From Purpureocillium takamizusanense (taxonomy: Eukaryota > Ascomycota > Sordariomycetes > Hypocreales > Ophiocordycipitaceae): a stretch of DNA of 64,000 bases. The stretch's first letter is position 1, and the number at the start of each line of letters is the position of its first letter. The stretch is taken from positions 1,798,001 to 1,862,000 of the forward strand of contig NC_063076.1 in assembly GCF_022605165.1 (NCBI RefSeq). Reading direction: 5' to 3'. The translations under genes and the position numbers were made by a program. Positions 59,031 to 64,000 of the stretch are shown here, piece by piece. The notes under the pieces are model-generated. The model searched no databases. It was not told the origin of the DNA and worked only from the letters and a program-made list of their open reading frames with translations.

Positions 59031-61702
59031 ATGAGCGCTGGAGGCCGCAATGCGCCGCTGTCTCCAGTCTCTATAGGCGGAAGCGAGTGGTCATTTTCCT
59101 CCAAGGTGCCGCCTTCTGCAGACGACGTCGGTCCGTATTCCGCCGTCAACAGCGGTCGTGGCAACCTTGCCTCGCCTCCCCATTCAGGAGGCTCCAACGG
59201 GGCCATGAGCATGAATGGCTTCCCCTCTGGACCGCGGAGCAATGGCGGGCCATCGCCGCCGCCCTCCATCGGCCGATCCAGCATCGGCACCAACATGTAT
59301 TCGAGCAGAAGCGAGGGCAACCGCAACAGCACCCGCACCGACATCGACGATTCCGTATTGAACGAACACTACATCGCCCTCAGGGCCTTTCTCAACGCCC
59401 GCGATCCGGGCAGCAGGCAACAGCCCAACAAGGCCCGCGACAAGCTACTGCGCCTTTCGTCGGTGCAGTTCTACGAGCTAAGCACCGATGTCTACGACGA
59501 GTTGATGCGTCGCCAGGCCACGGCTCGGGCTCCGCCAAACGCCCCCAATGCGCCTCCCGCTTTTCTCCTGCCCGAAAAGTCGTTCCACCCCAAGCGAAAC
59601 CAGGCCCGCCAGAGGCTGTCGTCGCTTGGCCCTCCGCGATTTAGGGACCTCGCGGCCGACGTCTTCCACGAGCTCGAGCGGCGATTTCCCCAGTTTGTAG
59701 GAGGTGACCCCATTCCCCGAGTTGGCAGCGCCATGTCGATGCGCGGCGGCCCCATGAGGACGGGCACGCCTGCCAACGGCAACATGTTCCCGCCTCGTGG
59801 CCAGAGCCGGATGCGGAGACCCTCGGATGCCAGCTCGATCCGTGGCCCGCCTCCGCCAGATGGCTACGGGATGCCCCCGTCCCCCAACATGCCGAACGGC
59901 GAATTTGGGCGGCCGATGCCTAAGCAGCTGAATCAAAACAACACAATCGTGCCAAACAAGAGCACCATGGTAGAGGAGGACGATGAGAACGGCGAAGAGG
60001 GGCTGGACGGGCTTGGCATGGCACGCAAAGGCGGCAAGCGCAGTGAAGTGAGTAACAAGTTGGCTGGCAGTTCCTGTCTCGGATCGCCGAACTAACATGT
60101 CTCCAGGCGGATGAGAAGGCGATTGGGGACTATGAAATCCAGGTCAAGGACCTGCGCGGAAAACTTGACAGTTTAGAAGACGCCATGAGGAAAAAGGACG
60201 AGGAGATGAACAGCATCCTGGACGGGGAGCGTTCGCGAGCGACGGCCGCCAACATGGAAAAGAAAGAGTGGGGAGATGTTCGACTGAACCTGGAGAACAA
60301 GTTGGCGGAGGCGCAGAGTCTCAACAAATCGATCAAAGACGAGCTCGAGCGTGTGCGAGACGACCACGACAAGGAAGTCCGCGAGCTCCGCGACGAGCTG
60401 GCCGAGATGCATCAAGGGTCAAGGGGCGGGCCCACTGACCCTGAACTGCAACGAGAGAACGACGAACTGCGCGAATCCTTGCGGCAGCAGCAGGCGGTCA
60501 CGGAAGAGGTCCGGCAGGAAGCCCAGCAGTTTTTGACGGAGATGCGCACTCTTTCTCAGCAAAGCAGCTCGACATATGAAAAGCAAGCCGAGATGGAGCA
60601 GACGATCGAGCGGCTGGAGAACGAGGTCCGAGAATGGAGAAGCCGGTACGCCCGTGCCAAAACCCAGGTGCGCAGCATGCGGGCCTCTTCTCTCGGCCTC
60701 ACGACGGAGCCAGGCGTCGCACATTTCGTTCGCGACCGGGGTTTCATCGAGGAGAACGGGCTCATCAAGGACGTGCACGTCACCCAATTCCAGATCGCCA
60801 TCGACGAACTGCTTCAAACCGCGCGAAAGGAGGCGCCCGACAAGGTGACCGATGCTATGAAGCTGGTCGTGGTCAGCGTCCGTCGCATCACCAAGGATCT
60901 TGACGAGTCGGCTCCTCGCGGCGACGACGAGCAAGCCCAGCAACACGTCAAGCTTAAGGCCAAGGTGTCCTCGACCGCCAATGGGCTCATCACGGCATCG
61001 AAAAACTTTAGCGCCGGAGCCGGGCTGTCTCCCGTCTCCCTTCTCGACGCAGCTGCATCACACCTCAGCAACGCGATCATCGACCTGCTTGGAACGGCGA
61101 AAATTCGAACCACTCCTGCCGGTGAGCTAGAGGAAGAGGACGACAGGTCCCTGACGCCCGTGGACTCTACTGCCTTTTTCTCGCCTCGCAGCCCGACCGA
61201 GGCATCGGCGCAGGACAGTCTACCTCCGCCACCGCCGTTCCAGGGCCTAGGGGGAGTCCGGGCGAGCGCCGAGTCATCGGCGTACAGTCCCATCAGCTCC
61301 CCCCGAGAATCCATCGACCCGTATCCCGGATCTGGCGTCAACGGCTTGGCCAACGGTGGCGGCTACATGGGCTATGACAAGAGCCAGGCAACAAGCTCTG
61401 GAGGATATGGACTACAGCGGCGCGACAGCCGAGCTGCAGACCTCAAGGTAGCTAGCTACGGCACCTATACGTACGGCTCCTGAGTCTAGCAGCACCGCTG
61501 GCGGGTAGTGTAGATCTACCTGGGCGACCAGATGGCGGTTCTGGTGTCAGACATTCAAAGACTGGTGACGTGCGTCCGAAACAATTCAGACGTTGGGCAA
61601 ATCACCGATCAGGTGGACTCGATCGCGGACATTGTCGGCAAAGTCATCTCGGAGACAGACAAGAACGGATATCGCGGCTATACTGCCCAGCTCAGCGACT
61701 GA
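59031..61702 (+). CDS. SPA2: Polarisome scaffold Spa2 (about 848 aa up to the first stop)
   Basis: Exons 59031-60047, 60107-61447 and 61514-61702 are in frame (2547 nt); donors GTGAGT and GTAGCT, acceptors CTCCAG and TGTAG. The start MSAGGRNAPLSPVSIGGSEW is typical of filamentous-fungal Spa2. Two Spa2-homology repeats lie at about residues 130-160 and 188-218 (KARDKLLRLSSVQFYELSTDVYDEL and ARQRLSSLGPPRFRDLAADVFHEL), then a long coiled coil at about 350-570. A GLIKDVHVTQFQIAIDEL domain and a Pro/Ser tail follow. The last exon (YLGDQMAVLVSDIQRLV, ADIVGKVISET) restores the known C-terminal helix. The frame then meets TGA at 61700, although conserved-looking sequence continues to 61898 (see findings). 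Spa2 organises formins, Bud6, Pea2 and MAPK kinases at hyphal tips. A stop already at 61492 would result if intron 2 were retained. Confidence 0.9.
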
Positions 61703-61898
61703 CGGCAGCGACTACTCGAAGCCATGGATCGCGGCCTGGGTCTCGCAAGCTCGGGAGTCGATGTGGCCGGCAGAGATTGGCACATGTGGGCGCAGACTCT
61801 GCCACCCGTCGCGCGCGTTTGAGCTTGCCTGCGAGACCACGGGCCGAGTTCAGCGCATTGGCAGCGTCGGTGGTCCCGAGGCCGACGAGTTTTCTTGA
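61703..61898 (+). pseudogene. Likely broken continuation of the SPA2 coding end
   Basis: Reading on past the TGA in the same phase gives RQRLLEAMDRGLGLASSG then WHMWAQTLPPVA. A one-base phase change near 61811-61818 is needed to reach FELACETTGRVQRI and a stop at 61896-61898. The pieces match the order I recall for the Spa2 C-terminus. Whether they are still translated is unknown. Confidence 0.5.
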
Positions 61899-62913
61899 TG
61901 CGAGTTCACACAACGTTCAAAAGCCCCAATGCTTCCGATCGCCGTGGTGACGAGGTTTTCTGGGGCTCTTCATAATGTTTAACAAGCCGCCGCCGAGGCG
62001 GGCGGTGCGTCTACCCGACTGGGAACGGCTTCTTGATACCCCCTTGCGAGAGAGAAAGAGAAGAAAGAGAGAGCGTTTGTTGAGGGACAGACCATGGTGC
62101 AGAGAGGGCTCGTCCTTGTTCAAGAGACGACGCGTCATCGCTAGGCGACGTTGTGATGGACAGCATGGACGCGGACGATCCCATCAGGTGATGATGATAG
62201 GCGATGGGGTTGGGTATGGAGGTATATACTCGGTACAGTACACGCTGGCGTTTCGAATTGGGGTTGGAGCATTGCTTGGTGTAGCATAGGGGCGAGTTGC
62301 AGCCCAGATCACAGCCCGCCAGACTGCATGCAGTCCAGGGGCAGAATATAACGTTTGACGAGGAGTGTCGTCGAGGCCTTGTCGCGGTCCGTGCAGGGAA
62401 TGTGCCGAGGCGTAACAAGGCGCGTTGCGACGAGGAGCACGGGGCGCCGTCTGAGAGATGCTACAGTTTGTCCCTACGCACATGCGTCGACAGACAGCCA
62501 CTGCATTGGAGCCGTGCATGATGGAACGTTTCCAGAAGCTCGGGGCGGTGGAGGCAGCGAGCAGCCGAGCAGTCGGGACGCAATGGGGTGCTACTCGGTA
62601 CATACCTACTGTAGTACTACTTCATCGGTCGGTCCACTCATCCATCATCATCACTCACGCTTCCTTGCCCCCAATGGTTTGTACGAAGCACATACAAAGC
62701 ACGTGCGGTCCACCCCGCCGAGTGTCTACTTGAGAGTTGAGACCTAGTACTCATCAACAAGAAGGGGAAGTTGTTCTTCTCTAATAAATACCAACTTGGG
62801 AGTTTCAATCTAGCAAGTATACTGTACCACATCTGAAGCCAAAAGACTGGAAACACACGACTCTCTCCAACCCCCTCCCTCCAACTCTGGCCGCGTTCGT
62901 TCATTCATTCCAA
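61899..62913. other. Convergent intergenic region
   Basis: 3' flanks of SPA2 and of the partial gene at the edge. Frames here are not protein-like. Confidence 0.55.
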
Positions 62914-64000
62914 CTATTCAGCCAGCCCAAAGGCCATGATGATGGCATCAATCGTGTGGTAGGCGACGAATGGCAGCGTCATGCTCAACCTGCCCCACGC
63001 AATCGCAAACTTGTACATGTCTTCTTTGGGCGCGGTCCTGGCGGCAAGGATTTCCCCAGCCCGACCCAGGAGGGCATCGGAGCGCGCGTCGAACCTGTCG
63101 CCCCAGCCGGGCTCCATGTCGCCGCCGCCGCCGCCGGCTGTGGCGAGGAGCTGCTCGTGCCACAGGCCGTGCATCTCGCGGACGATGGGCGCCAGGTCCT
63201 CGCTGACGCCGAGCGGCCTGCGCGCCTCCATCTGCGCCGCGCCGTCGTGGATGAGGTCGTAGAAGGAGTCGTAGAAGCCGCTCCTCGCCGAGTCGGGCAG
63301 CGGCTGGCGCGCGGCGGCCCTCTTGAGCGAGCAGACGAGCGGCTCGGCGAGCCCGGACTCGGTGACCTGCTCCTTGGCCATCTGGAGGATCTCCCACGTC
63401 CACTGCCAAAAGTCCGGGTAGCGGCCGACGTACCTCTCGAGCGTCGCGAAGATGCGCCTGTGCCGCGAGCGGCAGAAGCTGTACGCCGGCGAGGTCGCGG
63501 CCACCCGCCCGTCCTCGCGCCCGCCGAGACGCGCCCGCCGGTGGCCGCGGAAGTACTCGCAGAGCTGGCCCGACAGGATCGTCGACATGGTCCTCATGGA
63601 CTCTTTCAGGGTGAGCCCGTCGGGGTAGAGCAGCCGCAGCAGGTTCCTGGTCTCGCCCGTCTTGATGTCGATGTCCAGGTCCATGACGTCGTTGGCCAGC
63701 CCGGACCCGATGAGGGAGTCGATGCCGGCGTTGTCGAACCACGAAGCCCCGTCGCTGCACATGTAGGCCGAACCGATGGTGTCGATGCCCCGCACCGCGA
63801 TGATGAGGTCGTGGTCGAGGTCGTGGTCGATGCGCGCCTTCCTCGGCGTCTTGAACGTTCGGGTGTTCTCGCAGTTGTTCATGGCGCGGACGTATCCCTG
63901 CGTGATGCGCCAGAAGGACCGGTCCTGACCCGAACGTCCGTCGTCCAGCTCCGGGACAGCGGCGCGCGCGAGATCCTCAAAGGCCTTGAGTCTGTCGTTG
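62914..64000 (-). CDS. Partial terpene-synthase-like protein, 5' end beyond the window
   Basis: The minus-strand frame is open to the right edge, so at least 361 residues and the stop (62914) are seen; no start is visible. The region includes DHDLDHDLIIAVRG, SGLANDVMDLDIDI and KTGETRNLLRLLYP. The NDVMDLDID segment looks like the second metal-binding (NSE/DTE-like) motif of class I terpene synthases, (N/D)DxxSxxxE, with Ser replaced by Asp and Glu by Asp, and is followed by a GETRN stretch. No classic DDxxD is visible in the part seen; DHDLDHDL lies only ~40 residues upstream. The C-terminal ~230 residues are helical and rich in Ala/Arg/Leu. It could be a divergent terpene cyclase or a non-catalytic relative; the substrate is unknown. 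Confidence 0.5.
   Translation of the reverse strand, partial: NDRLKAFEDLARAAVPELDDGRSGQDRSFWRITQGYVRAMNNCENTRTFKTPRKARIDHDLDHDLIIAVRGIDTIGSAYMCSDGASWFDNAGIDSLIGSGLANDVMDLDIDIKTGETRNLLRLLYPDGLTLKESMRTMSTILSGQLCEYFRGHRRARLGGREDGRVAATSPAYSFCRSRHRRIFATLERYVGRYPDFWQWTWEILQMAKEQVTESGLAEPLVCSLKRAAARQPLPDSARSGFYDSFYDLIHDGAAQMEARRPLGVSEDLAPIVREMHGLWHEQLLATAGGGGGDMEPGWGDRFDARSDALLGRAGEILAARTAPKEDMYKFAIAWGRLSMTLPFVAYHTIDAIIMAFGLAE

Overview
The window looks like nuclear chromosomal DNA of a filamentous ascomycete, most likely a Sordariomycete and probably a member of the Hypocreales. The evidence is GC-rich coding sequence, short spliceosomal introns (mostly 56-130 nt, GTRNGT donors, CTRAC-like branch sites), no operons, C/T-rich leaders, and recognisable single-copy fungal proteins: the ribosome-associated Hsp70 Ssb, Ssu72, Mcr1, Spa2, Nbp2/Skb5 and a Vps70/GCPII-type M28 peptidase. 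I could support 17 protein-coding loci. I found no rRNA, convincing tRNA, intact transposon or CRISPR array.

Layout. Positions 1-9155 hold no gene I can support. A small protein gene (9156-9488, +) follows, then an F-box-like protein (11476-12309, -), the Hsp70 SSB gene (13455-15637, -) and an NAD-dependent epimerase-like gene with a 14-nt microexon and a GC-AG intron (16306-17549, -). Next come an 87-aa Gly/Ser/Tyr-rich protein (18527-18947, +), a six-span membrane protein (19858-21789, +) and a long two-span membrane protein whose frame is cut by one in-frame TAG (22188-24728, -). An F-box protein (27187-29218, +) is followed, after a 3-kb gap, by a SprT-like metalloprotease (32295-33824, +) that converges on an MFS transporter (34503-36710, -). 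The M28 peptidase (39506-42177, +) converges on a MARVEL-like protein (42570-43527, -). MCR1 (45734-46920, -) and NBP2/SKB5-like (47855-49408, -) are followed by SSU72 (53144-53963, +). After a 5-kb gap comes SPA2 (59031-61702, +), whose conserved C-terminus appears broken. A gene running off the right edge (62914-64000, -) carries a terpene-synthase-like metal-binding motif.

The genes are mostly unlinked housekeeping functions: translation-coupled folding, Pol II CTD dephosphorylation, outer-mitochondrial electron transfer, polarised growth, MAPK-scaffold signalling, ubiquitin-ligase adaptors and transport. They do not form a pathway. All exon joins were worked out by hand from splice motifs and frame. 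The totals close in frame: Ssb 614 aa, epimerase 350, MFS 565, M28 797, MARVEL 281, Mcr1 331, Ssu72 254, F-box 614, six-span protein 520, small protein 87.

The points most worth a second look are the in-frame amber codon at 23811-23813, the two lesions in the SPA2 3' end, the microexon/GC-AG pair, and the partial terpene-synthase-like gene at the right edge.
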